Source: Candidatus Minthenecus merdequi (lineage in GTDB: Bacteria > Bacteroidota > Bacteroidia > Bacteroidales > Paludibacteraceae). From it: DNA of 22,420 bases. The notes under the pieces were generated by a model, which did no database searches, was not told where the DNA came from, and saw only the letters and a program-made list of their open reading frames with translations. Position 1 is the first letter of the stretch. Every line of letters starts with the position of its first letter. Shown here in pieces: positions 8,737 to 15,798 of this stretch. The position numbers were made by a program, and so were the translations under genes. The stretch lies in the NCBI GenBank assembly GCA_018064385.1, contig JAGHVI010000194.1, forward strand, positions 1 to 22,420, in the 5' to 3' direction.

Positions 8737-8863
8737 ATTATGAAAAAAGGAGTCCACTTGAAAAAGTCTTTTTTTGCGAAAAGTTGCGAAATCAAAAGTT
8801 GATTATCAAGGTATTACAAATCACAAAAGCGCGTTTTTGGACTTTTTCAAGTGGTCTCATAAT
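8737..8863 (+). repeat. MITE-like fold-back element
   Basis: Two perfect 15-base arms, CCACTTGAAAAAGTC (8754-8768) and its complement (8840-8854), enclose 71 bases. Outside them a further 7-base pair, ATTATGA (8737-8743) and TCATAAT (8857-8863), extends the structure with an asymmetric bulge. There is no coding capacity. The internal part holds short repeats of AAAAGTTG. The form fits a miniature inverted-repeat element or a structured RNA at the 3' end of the upstream transcript. Confidence 0.6.
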
Positions 8864-8874
8864 CTAGAAATATG

Positions 8875-8914
8875 AACGGGGCTGGTTTGTATGTTGAACC
8901 AGCCCCGTTTTTTG
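8875..8914 (+). terminator. Strong intrinsic terminator
   Basis: A perfect 13-base stem, AACGGGGCTGGTT (8875-8887) with AACCAGCCCCGTT (8897-8909), has a 9-base loop and is followed by a run of T. It ends the rightward dnaG-to-8699 block. It lies between convergent genes and could also hinder leftward transcripts, though the T run on that side is poor. Confidence 0.9.
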
Positions 8915-8931
8915 TAGAGTATAATAGATTA

Positions 8932-9369
8932 TCAGAACTTAGGGTCGAGGATTTCGTGGTAGATTATTGCTTTCCTTGCCTCGTCAGGTGAGTCAATCGT
9001 GATTTTTGGCTTTGTTGTCTCAACGTCGTCAGTCATAGAGATTATTGAATCAGACTCAGATTTCGCATCGTGGATAGTAGTTTTTTCTTTTATGATTGTT
9101 GCCGAGACTTTTTCTGTCGAAGATAGAGGCTCTGCATTTGTTATATTGTTTTCATTAGAAGTGTTCACAAATGCAGGGGTCGGGGTCTTCTTCTTAGGTT
9201 GTTTCTTTGAACTCTTATTTTGATTATTGATAGCATTTTGCCTTTTCTTTTCATCTTTAGCCTTTTTCTTCATCACTTCTGAAAGGAAAACAATTATCAT
9301 AACAATCGTCCAAATGATTACGGATACAAAACCAGAACTGGCAAGAGTAAAGAGAGTTGACATATTCAT
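8932..9369 (-). CDS. Small single-pass membrane protein of unknown function
   Basis: The product is 145 residues. Residues about 8-31 form one hydrophobic membrane segment, followed by a very basic stretch (KKKAKDEKKR and KKQPKKK). A long low-complexity part rich in Ser, Thr, Glu and Asn comes next, then a conserved-looking C-terminal motif, SPDEARKAIIYHEILDPKF. Tails of this kind end many small Bacteroidales membrane proteins of unknown role. The basic stretch after the helix suggests a cytoplasmic C-terminus. A second ATG two codons downstream is equally possible. The gene starts 11 bases after the rluD stop and is probably the last gene of that operon. I do not assign a function. Confidence 0.8.
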   Translation of the reverse strand: MNMSTLFTLASSGFVSVIIWTIVMIIVFLSEVMKKKAKDEKKRQNAINNQNKSSKKQPKKKTPTPAFVNTSNENNITNAEPLSSTEKVSATIIKEKTTIHDAKSESDSIISMTDDVETTKPKITIDSPDEARKAIIYHEILDPKF

Positions 9370-9380
9370 AATATTCTTTT

Positions 9381-10421
9381 TTAATGATTTCGTGTATAGT
9401 TACGCCATTTATCCAACAAAGTAGAAAAATCGGCAGGGAGTGTTGAATCGAACTGCATCCATTCTCCAGTTCGAGGGTGTTTGAATCCTAATGTTTTGGC
9501 ATGCAGAGCCTGACGAGGGCATACGAGGAAGCAATTATTGACGAACTGCATATATTTTGATGTCCGTTCGCCTTTGAGAGGTATGTTACCGCCATAACGT
9601 TCATCGTTGAAGAGTGTGTGACCTATGTGTCGCATGTGAACTCGAATCTGGTGAGTTCGTCCAGTTTCGAGTTTGCACTCCACCAGAGTGCAGTATGAGA
9701 AACGCTCAAGAACGCGATAGTGTGTAACGGCGTGTTTGGCATTAGGGTTTTCCTCTGGGTCATAGACAGCAAAAAGCATACGGTCGTGAATATCACGTGC
9801 CAGAGCTCCATCTATAGTTCCTTCGTTGTTGCGAACGACGCCCCAAACCAAAGCATTGTAAGTTCGTTCAGTGGTTTTGTTGAAGAACTGCAGACCTAAA
9901 TTGGCTTTAGCCTCCTCGTTTTTGGCTATCAGCAGAAGACCGGAAGTGTCTTTATCAATGCGATGCACAAGTCCTATATGGGGGTTGTTAGCGTCAAAAT
10001 CAGGGTTATCTTTCAGATGCCAAGCGATGGCATTAAGCAGGGTTCCATCAAAATTTCCAAAACCAGGATGAACGACGAGGTTTGGTTGTTTATTGACCAA
10101 AATAATGTCTTCGTCCTCATAAACGATGTCAATAGGAATCTCCTGAGGGATGATTGTATAATCAGTCTTAGGGAAATCCAGTACAATAGTAATGACATCA
10201 TTAGGTTTAACGCGGTAACTGGATTTGACGGGGACATTGTTGACAAGAATATGTTGCGAGTCAGCCGCCTCCTGAATGCGGTTTCGCGAGGTGCCGGACA
10301 TTATATTGGTAAGATACTTGTCAATGCGAAGAAGAGCCTGTCCACGATCCACGACAAAGCGGAAATGTTCGTAAAGGTCACGCGAGAGTTCAAGGTCATC
10401 TTCTTGATAGTCAGGATTCAT
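9381..10421 (-). CDS. rluD: RluA/RluD-family 23S rRNA pseudouridine synthase
   Basis: Enzymes of this family isomerise specific uridines of large-subunit rRNA to pseudouridine. The 346-residue protein has an N-terminal S4 RNA-binding domain (about 30-85). The catalytic domain carries HRIDKDTSG at 153-161, with D156 as the expected catalytic aspartate, and TGRTHQIRVH at 253-262. Length and order fit RluD rather than the single-domain RluA. The exact target uridines cannot be read from sequence, so the symbol is by family resemblance. It starts 11 bases downstream of the PASTA gene, an adjacency often seen in Bacteroidetes. Confidence 0.92.
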   Translation of the reverse strand: MNPDYQEDDLELSRDLYEHFRFVVDRGQALLRIDKYLTNIMSGTSRNRIQEAADSQHILVNNVPVKSSYRVKPNDVITIVLDFPKTDYTIIPQEIPIDIVYEDEDIILVNKQPNLVVHPGFGNFDGTLLNAIAWHLKDNPDFDANNPHIGLVHRIDKDTSGLLLIAKNEEAKANLGLQFFNKTTERTYNALVWGVVRNNEGTIDGALARDIHDRMLFAVYDPEENPNAKHAVTHYRVLERFSYCTLVECKLETGRTHQIRVHMRHIGHTLFNDERYGGNIPLKGERTSKYMQFVNNCFLVCPRQALHAKTLGFKHPRTGEWMQFDSTLPADFSTLLDKWRNYTRNH

Positions 10422-10432
10422 TTAGGTTTCTA

Positions 10433-11236
10433 TTAGAAGAAATCTTCAGATGAAGATTGAGATGATTGACGAGTGCGTGAAAGTTTCATTTCCACGAGTT
10501 TGCCACGGAAAACATTAGCTCCAGCTGGAGGGGTTTGAATATAGACGTGGTACTGCTGACGTTCAGTGTCAGAAAGAGGACGGACATCGTACGAAATGTT
10601 TCCAACAGCTAACTCAGTCTCTTGAATCTGCGAAATAGCCTCTGAATAAGAGAGTCCTATCAGATTAGGTACGACCACCATATTCTCATTATCCTGTTTT
10701 CCCACGACAAGTACTAATTTTGAGCCATCAGGCAACTTCTCTGACTTATCTACAGAGTGTCCATTGTACAGAATATCAAGGAGTTCACCATCAAACTCGT
10801 AAGGTTTATAGAGAATAGAATCTGCGTCAAAACCCAGAGCCTTCAGGTTGGACTGTGCCTTGCGACAACTCTCACCGATAAGGTTTGGAAGGGCAATCTT
10901 ACGACGTTGGCGGCAATTCAGGATTAAGTAGATTTTGCGATTTTGTTTAACTGAAGTGCCTGCCGCTGGCGACTGTTCAGCAATCTCGCCAGGATTGAAC
11001 GAGCGTAAATAAACTGAGTCAATAATCTGGTAAGACAATCCCAAATCGTTGAGTTCCAGTTCTGCCTCCTCGACATACTTGCCGGTTAAGTCTGGTACGG
11101 TCACAGATTCGCCGTGATTTGTGTAGAAACGAGTCCAGACGAGTGTACCAAACAACAATACGAGAGCCAAAACTATGGCAACAAGTAAGTTAATCCAAAG
11201 GAATTTGCTTTTCAAGAAAGCAATTAATGTTTTCAT
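10433..11236 (-). CDS. Membrane-anchored protein with three PASTA domains
   Basis: Of its 267 residues, about 12-33 form a single membrane helix with a short cytoplasmic N-terminus. Three PASTA repeats follow outside the membrane, at about 44-107, 113-180 and 186-253. Each opens with a VPDL, LPNL or VPNL motif followed by G, and repeats one and three contain a PPAG or PAAG turn. The tail is Ser-rich. PASTA domains elsewhere bind peptidoglycan fragments or act as structural spacers in penicillin-binding proteins and Ser/Thr kinases. Here no kinase or transpeptidase domain is attached. A cell-envelope role in the periplasm is likely but unproven. It lies between rpmH and rluD. Confidence 0.88.
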   Translation of the reverse strand: MKTLIAFLKSKFLWINLLVAIVLALVLLFGTLVWTRFYTNHGESVTVPDLTGKYVEEAELELNDLGLSYQIIDSVYLRSFNPGEIAEQSPAAGTSVKQNRKIYLILNCRQRRKIALPNLIGESCRKAQSNLKALGFDADSILYKPYEFDGELLDILYNGHSVDKSEKLPDGSKLVLVVGKQDNENMVVVPNLIGLSYSEAISQIQETELAVGNISYDVRPLSDTERQQYHVYIQTPPAGANVFRGKLVEMKLSRTRQSSQSSSEDFF

Positions 11237-11253
11237 AAATGTAAGGGTATAAC

Positions 11254-11284
11254 AAAAAAGTATAAGTGAGAGTTACCTATACTT
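11254..11284 (-). terminator. Possible weak terminator after rpmH
   Basis: Read on the minus strand, AAGTATA (11284-11278) pairs with TATACTT (11264-11258) across a 13-base loop and runs into a T tract. The AT-only stem is weak, so it may attenuate rather than stop transcription into the PASTA gene. Confidence 0.4.
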
Positions 11285-11312
11285 CTTTGACAGAACAAAC
11301 GAATTGTTCAGA

Positions 11313-11471
11313 TTAAGCCTTTTTGTTGTACTCGTCAGAAACAGTAAGTTTCTTACGACCATGAGCACGACGTGAAGCGAGTACGCGACGACCATTAGGT
11401 GTTGACATCCTTTCGCGAAAACCGTGCTTGTTTTTTCTTTTGCGATTAGATGGCTGGAAAGTTCTTTTCAT
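11313..11471 (-). CDS. rpmH: 50S ribosomal protein L34
   Basis: L34 is a small basic protein of the large ribosomal subunit. The 52-residue product starts MKRTFQPSNRKRKNKHGFR and contains RMSTPNGRRVLASRRAHGRKKL, the invariant L34 core. The open frame continues upstream to 11609, but those extra residues are unlike L34 and would extend past the promoter at 11502-11532, so the start is set at 11471. rpmH is often near dnaA and rnpA in other bacteria; here it heads a leftward group with the PASTA gene and rluD. Confidence 0.97.
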   Translation of the reverse strand: MKRTFQPSNRKRKNKHGFRERMSTPNGRRVLASRRAHGRKKLTVSDEYNKKA

Positions 11472-11501
11472 TGTCGTTGATTTTTTGATTTTTTCGAGGT
11501 G

Positions 11502-11532
11502 CAAAGGTACGACTTTTTTTGGAAATGGACAA
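11502..11532 (-). promoter_or_regulatory. rpmH promoter
   Basis: On the minus strand TACCTTTG (11509-11502) follows TTG (11532-11530) by 20 bases. The -7 box is about 31 bases upstream of the rpmH start codon. Confidence 0.8.
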
Positions 11533-11602
11533 GGAAATAGCGATATTTTTTTTTGAGGGTTGAAAAACATGGGAATTGTGGAGAAAAAAGTAAGAAAAAG
11601 AA

Positions 11603-11632
11603 TTGGCAAGTCAGAAAAAATAGTTATCTTTG
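11603..11632 (+). promoter_or_regulatory. miaB promoter
   Basis: TTG at 11603-11605, a 19-base spacer and TATCTTTG at 11625-11632 fit the consensus. The miaB ATG is 18 bases further on, the same short leader as for dnaG. Confidence 0.8.
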
Positions 11633-11650
11633 CACAGATAAAGAGAAGAT

Positions 11651-12958
11651 ATGTCTGGTAAGAAATTTTACATAGAAACCTTTGGTTGTCAGATGAATGT
11701 GGCAGATAGCGAGGTTGTTGCAGCCATAATGAATACGGCTGGTTATGACATAACAGAGGATGTGGTGGAGGCAGACGTCATAATGATGAACACGTGTTCG
11801 GTGAGGGACAATGCGGAACGTCATGTGATAGGCAGATTACAAAACTTTCTCTCATTGAAACGTAAAAACAGTCGGCTTGCTATCGGAATTATTGGCTGTA
11901 TGGCAGAAAGACAAGGGGAAAATTTGATAAAAGAACAGGGGATTGACTTTGTTGTGGGGCCTGATGCATACAAAGATATTCCTAACCTGATAGGAGCTGT
12001 TTCGAGAGGCGAAAAAGCGGTTAATATTGAGCTTTCATCGACTGAAACATACAGTGAAATAATTCCAGCAAGAATTGGTAAAAGCATTTCAGGATTCATA
12101 AGTATTATGCGAGGGTGTAACAATTTTTGCACCTATTGCATTGTGCCTTACACCCGAGGGCGAGAGAGAAGTCGTGACCTTGACAGTATATTGAATGAAG
12201 CCTTTGACCTCAGGGACAAGGGGTATAAAGAGCTGACATTGTTGGGACAAAATGTTGACTCTTACAATTACGAAGGATTGGATTTCGCAAGGCTATTAGA
12301 GAAAGTTGCTATGTCAGTACTTGAGATGAGAGTTAGATTTGCGACCTCCCATCCCAAGGACATGTCAGACCGAATGTTAGAGGTGATGGCTGCTCACGAA
12401 AACATTTGTAAATTCATACATTTGCCAGTACAAAGTGGCAGCAACGAGGTGCTGAAGAGGATGAAAAGAGGATATACAAGGGAATGGTATCTTGAGAGGA
12501 TTGCTGCAATACGTAGGATAGTGCCAGGATGTGCGATAGGTACAGATGTTTTTTGTGGATTCAGCGGTGAAACGCTTGAGGACCATGCATTGACTTTGTC
12601 GCTGATGCGAGAGGCAGCTTTTGATCAAGCGTATATGTTCAAATATTCCGAAAGGCCAGGGACATTTGCCTCGCGCCATCTGAAGGATGACGTGCCAGAA
12701 GAGGAGAAAGTCAGAAGGCTGAACGAGATGATAGCCTTGCAAGGCGAATTGAGTCTTGAGTCAAACAAAAAAGACATTGGAGAGGTGTTTGAAGTGATGG
12801 TAGAAGGATACTCAAAGCGAAGTGTCGATAAGTTCTGTGGCAGAACAATGCAGAACAAAATGTGTGTCTTCGACAAGGGTGGGCATAAAATTGGTGATTT
12901 TGTGAAAGTCAGAATTGTGGAGGCAACAGGGGCTACCTTAAAGGGAGAATTGGTATAG
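11651..12958 (+). CDS. miaB: tRNA-2-methylthio-N6-dimethylallyladenosine synthase MiaB
   Basis: MiaB is a radical SAM methylthiotransferase that adds a methylthio group to i6A37 in tRNAs reading codons that start with U. The 435-residue protein has the N-terminal UPF0004 domain with cluster ligands C13 (FGCQMN), C49 (NTCSVRDNAE) and C83 (GCMAER). The radical SAM motif CNNFCTYC gives C156, C160 and C163. A C-terminal TRAM domain spans about residues 375-435. NTCSVRDNAE and CTYCIVPYTRGRE fit MiaB rather than RimO or MtaB. Length is normal. A repeat element begins at the last base of its stop codon. Confidence 0.96.
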   Translation: MSGKKFYIETFGCQMNVADSEVVAAIMNTAGYDITEDVVEADVIMMNTCSVRDNAERHVIGRLQNFLSLKRKNSRLAIGIIGCMAERQGENLIKEQGIDFVVGPDAYKDIPNLIGAVSRGEKAVNIELSSTETYSEIIPARIGKSISGFISIMRGCNNFCTYCIVPYTRGRERSRDLDSILNEAFDLRDKGYKELTLLGQNVDSYNYEGLDFARLLEKVAMSVLEMRVRFATSHPKDMSDRMLEVMAAHENICKFIHLPVQSGSNEVLKRMKRGYTREWYLERIAAIRRIVPGCAIGTDVFCGFSGETLEDHALTLSLMREAAFDQAYMFKYSERPGTFASRHLKDDVPEEEKVRRLNEMIALQGELSLESNKKDIGEVFEVMVEGYSKRSVDKFCGRTMQNKMCVFDKGGHKIGDFVKVRIVEATGATLKGELV

Positions 12959-13047
12959 GGTGGTTCTATTAATTCACTCTAGTTTTGCGTGTCTTGTTTT
13001 GGACAGAAGGCACTACCTTGAATGGATGCATTGTTTTTGTTCAAGGT

Positions 13048-13065
13048 ACTTATAGAACTCACTTA
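13048..13065 (-). repeat. Dispersed intergenic repeat, GTGAGTTCTATAAATT form, copy 5
   Basis: On the minus strand this reads TAAGTGAGTTCTATAAGT. It is the first right arm of element A. Confidence 0.65.
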
Positions 13066-13070
13066 TAAAG

Positions 13071-13086
13071 AATTTATAGAACTCAC
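13071..13086 (-). repeat. Dispersed intergenic repeat, GTGAGTTCTATAAATT form, copy 6
   Basis: On the minus strand this is exactly GTGAGTTCTATAAATT, identical to 8702-8717. It is the second right arm of element A and ends 17 bases before the ddl start codon. Confidence 0.75.
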
Positions 13087-13103
13087 TGTAACACATTTAT
13101 AAT

Positions 13104-14072
13104 ATGTATAGAAACATTGCAATAGTTGCAGGCGGAGACTCAAGCGAATATGAGGTTTCGCTGAACAGCGCAAAAGGTCTGATGGGTTTTATTCCTGACG
13201 ACTACGACAAAGAAATTGTGTTGATAAAGGGCAAAGAGTGGAATGTATTGAAAAACGACAGAAAATTGCCTATTGATAGGAACGATTTCTCATATATTGA
13301 CCCTGAGAAAGGGAAGATAATTTTTGACTATGCCTATATTACCATTCATGGTACACCTGGCGAGAATGGCATCTTTGAGGGATATTTACGATTGTTGGGC
13401 ATTCCATTCTCGACCTGCGATGTATTGCCGTCGGCAATGACATTTAACAAATTTGCGTGTAATAACTTTCTGAGGAGTTTTGGGCTAAACGTGGCAAAAA
13501 GCATTGTTGTCAGGATGGGAGAAACAGTTGATACGGCAAAGGTTTTAGACGAATTGGGTTTGCCAGTATTTGTTAAACCGAGTATAGGAGGCAGCAGTTA
13601 TGGGGTTACAAAAGTAAAGAAAGCGGAGGATTTGCAAGAGGCAATACGAGTAGCGTTTATCGAGGGTGAAGAGGTTCTCATTGAGGCTTTTATGGAAGGT
13701 ATTGAATTAACAAATGGTATGTACAGGACAAAAACCAAAGAGTGCGTATTTCCTGTTACAGAGATTGCTACGAAGAACGAATTCTTTGACTATGAGGCAA
13801 AATACCAAGGGAAAGTTGAAGAAATTACCCCTGCAAGAATCAGCAACGAACTGGCACAAAGAATTCAGGATACCACAAAAAAGATATATAGTTTGTTGGG
13901 TGCACACGGAATAATACGTGTTGACTATATCATTAGCAAAGGCGATAAGATTAACTTCTTGGAGGTCAACACCACACCAGGAATGACGACTGCAAGTATC
14001 ATTCCGAATGCTCTAAAGAAAGTGGGGATTGACATCAGAGAGGTAATGAGAGATATTATTGAAGATAAATAA
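13104..14072 (+). CDS. ddl: D-alanine--D-alanine ligase
   Basis: Ddl joins two D-alanines using ATP, giving the dipeptide of the peptidoglycan stem. The 322 residues form an ATP-grasp enzyme. E15 in SSEYEVSLNSAKG matches E15 of E. coli DdlB, GGSSYG (162-167) holds the S150 equivalent, and Y234 in FFDYEAKY matches Y216 of the omega loop. The last block, NFLEVNTTPGMT (284-295), binds metal and substrate. The omega-loop tyrosine points to D-Ala-D-Ala rather than D-Ala-D-lactate synthesis, so no glycopeptide resistance is implied. The gene is preceded by element A and followed ten bases on by the isoprenoid synthase. No consensus promoter is seen directly upstream. Confidence 0.95.
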   Translation: MYRNIAIVAGGDSSEYEVSLNSAKGLMGFIPDDYDKEIVLIKGKEWNVLKNDRKLPIDRNDFSYIDPEKGKIIFDYAYITIHGTPGENGIFEGYLRLLGIPFSTCDVLPSAMTFNKFACNNFLRSFGLNVAKSIVVRMGETVDTAKVLDELGLPVFVKPSIGGSSYGVTKVKKAEDLQEAIRVAFIEGEEVLIEAFMEGIELTNGMYRTKTKECVFPVTEIATKNEFFDYEAKYQGKVEEITPARISNELAQRIQDTTKKIYSLLGAHGIIRVDYIISKGDKINFLEVNTTPGMTTASIIPNALKKVGIDIREVMRDIIEDK

Positions 14073-14081
14073 AACAAAGTT

Positions 14082-15047
14082 ATGGAAATAAGTGATATAA
14101 TAAAAAATTATTTTGAAGGAAAGGGTTGGATAGAAGAGCCTAAAAATCTTTACGAGCCAATAGATTATGCTATGCAGTCTGGGGGGAAAAGACTTCGTCC
14201 TACGCTTGTGCTGATGGCAGTTAAATTGTTTGGAGGAGATGTTGAAAGATATGTAGAGACTGCTGCTGCAATGGAGGTATTTCACAACTTTACGCTTCTT
14301 CACGATGACGTGATGGATAAAGCAGATGTGAGGCGAGGACGTCCAACAATACACAAGAAATGGGATGATAACACAGCAATACTTTCGGGTGACGCAATGT
14401 TGATAAAGGCATATCAGATGGTTGCATCGAAAGTTGAAGATACGAAATTGAGGAGTGTTTTGGACCTTTTCTCGAAAACAGCCATTGAGGTATGCGAAGG
14501 TCAACAATATGATGGTGATTTTGAGAAGAGGAAAGATGTGACGCCAGATGAGTATTTCAATATGATAAGACTGAAGACAGGTGTGCTGTTGGCTGCATCG
14601 CTGAAAATGGGAGCTTTGCTGGCTGGGGCAAGCGAGGAAGAGCAGCGCAATATCTACGATTTCGGAATGAATGTAGGTATAGCTTTCCAGATTTGGGATG
14701 ACTACTTAGATTGTTATGGAGACGAGAAAACTTTTGGAAAAAAGATAGGTGGTGATATACTTTGTGGTAAAAAGACATTTTTGTTAGTTCAGTCATTGAT
14801 AAAAGGCGGGGCTTCGCAAAAACAGACCATCAGACAGTTGATAAACAACAACAATATCCTGCCGGAAGAGAAAATTTCTGCCATCATCAGCATCTATACA
14901 CAGTTGGATATGCCAAAATTGTGCGAAGAAGCGATGGACGAATACTTCAGGAAAGCGATGAAGAGTTTGTCTCTCATAGCTAAAAGCGACGAAGAAAAGG
15001 CTCCATTCATTGCATTTGCCAAAAAATTGATGGGACGTAAAAGCTAA
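14082..15047 (+). CDS. Trans-polyprenyl diphosphate synthase (short-chain type)
   Basis: The enzyme condenses isopentenyl diphosphate with allylic diphosphates in all-trans isoprenoid synthesis. The 321-residue protein shows GGKRLRP (34-40), the first aspartate-rich motif DDVMD (75-79) and the second DDYLD (206-210), all with intact acidic residues. The first motif has no two-residue insert, unlike typical bacterial farnesyl diphosphate synthases. F70, five residues before the motif, is a bulky residue of the kind that limits chain length in geranylgeranyl-type enzymes. The product is therefore probably C15-C20, but the exact length is inference. It is co-directional with ddl and the next gene, with gaps of nine and six bases. 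Confidence 0.9.
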   Translation: MEISDIIKNYFEGKGWIEEPKNLYEPIDYAMQSGGKRLRPTLVLMAVKLFGGDVERYVETAAAMEVFHNFTLLHDDVMDKADVRRGRPTIHKKWDDNTAILSGDAMLIKAYQMVASKVEDTKLRSVLDLFSKTAIEVCEGQQYDGDFEKRKDVTPDEYFNMIRLKTGVLLAASLKMGALLAGASEEEQRNIYDFGMNVGIAFQIWDDYLDCYGDEKTFGKKIGGDILCGKKTFLLVQSLIKGGASQKQTIRQLINNNNILPEEKISAIISIYTQLDMPKLCEEAMDEYFRKAMKSLSLIAKSDEEKAPFIAFAKKLMGRKS

Positions 15048-15053
15048 AAAAAT

Positions 15054-15785
15054 ATGCCATACAGAAGATTACCAAAGACAGATCAAGCAAGACTGCATGC
15101 GCTAAAGAAAGCAGTGGAGACAGAAAGTCCAACGTTTGTGGACGAGCCAATACCGTTTTCGTTATTACAGCAAGCAAGGACATTGTTGCCACAGTTTGAG
15201 AACAATGTGATACAATATAACTTTGTGTTTGGGCAGAGAGTGGAAGGAAACAAAAAGATGAAGAAATTGACCAAGCAGGCAAAGATGTATGTGTCGCACT
15301 TTGTTCAGGTACTCTTTATGGCGATTGAACGAGGTGAATTGAAAAAGAATAAATTGCCGTTATATGGGTTTGACGAGAATCAGACGTTAATGCCGAGACT
15401 GATAAGTGAAAAGGAGATTTACGAAGTGGGGAAAAAGGTAATCGAAGGGGAACAGAAGAGAATCAGTGAAGGTGGAGTACCGATAAACTATCCCACAATC
15501 CAGAAGGTCAAGGTATTCTTTGAACCATTTTGCGACAGTTTGATAATTAAGAGGACTTCATCCCAATCGACACTACGTGACCAGCAGAGAGTGGCAGAAA
15601 TGAGAGATAGAATAGACGAGTTAGTGTTAAAAATTTGGGATGAGATCGAAAAGTATTACAGTGGTTTAATGCCATACGAAAAGATGAAAGCATGCCAGCG
15701 GTGCGGTGTAGTTTATTACTACAGAAAAGGAGAGCGAAAATTGTCAGCCACTGAAAGTGTCAAAGATCAGGAGCTGTTCTTTTAG
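15054..15785 (+). CDS. Protein of unknown function with a C-terminal CxxC
   Basis: The 243-residue protein has no signal peptide and no membrane segment, so it is probably cytoplasmic. It is basic and helical, with an invariant-looking stretch VIQYNFVFGQRVEG near residues 52-65. It ends with a MKACQRCGVVYYYRKGER segment (about 212-229) whose CxxC could be half of a zinc site or a redox pair. Such proteins are found as hypothetical proteins in Bacteroidetes, and I do not recognise a named family. It starts six bases after the isoprenoid synthase gene and is probably co-transcribed. It ends 13 bases from the stop of the convergent barrel gene, with no clear terminator between. Confidence 0.8.
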   Translation: MPYRRLPKTDQARLHALKKAVETESPTFVDEPIPFSLLQQARTLLPQFENNVIQYNFVFGQRVEGNKKMKKLTKQAKMYVSHFVQVLFMAIERGELKKNKLPLYGFDENQTLMPRLISEKEIYEVGKKVIEGEQKRISEGGVPINYPTIQKVKVFFEPFCDSLIIKRTSSQSTLRDQQRVAEMRDRIDELVLKIWDEIEKYYSGLMPYEKMKACQRCGVVYYYRKGERKLSATESVKDQELFF

Positions 15786-15798
15786 AGTTCATCTTTTC

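Larger units (their letters stand above)
12958..13087 (+). repeat. Structured intergenic element A
   Basis: It opens with the 17-mer GGGTGGTTCTATTAATT (12958-12974). An inner perfect 9-base hairpin joins TACCTTGAA (13014-13022) and TTCAAGGTA (13040-13048). Two right arms in opposite orientation, each containing TTATAGAACTCACT (13050-13063 and 13074-13087), lie 24 bases apart. Either arm can pair with the left end: GTG plus GTTCTAT, with one bulged base. Bases 13006-13050 resemble 22073-22118 of element B. It fills the miaB-ddl gap and lacks a T run. It could be a mobile miniature element or a leader RNA of ddl. Confidence 0.65.

Noticed and set aside
11472..11609. Long N-terminal extension of rpmH
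   Set aside because: L34 starts at MKRTFQP; the extension crosses the rpmH promoter and has no similarity to a ribosomal protein.
12958..13087. Repeats around ddl as a CRISPR array
   Set aside because: The repeats are short (14 to 17 bases), partly inverted, and not separated by unique spacers of constant length; no cas genes are in the window.
13104..14072. Ddl as a vancomycin-resistance type ligase
   Set aside because: The omega-loop tyrosine (Y234 in DYEAKY) typical of D-Ala-D-Ala ligases is present and no van-type neighbours are seen.
14013..14507. 164-codon open frame on the minus strand
   Set aside because: It overlaps the end of ddl and the aspartate-rich region of the isoprenoid synthase, both clearly coding on the plus strand.
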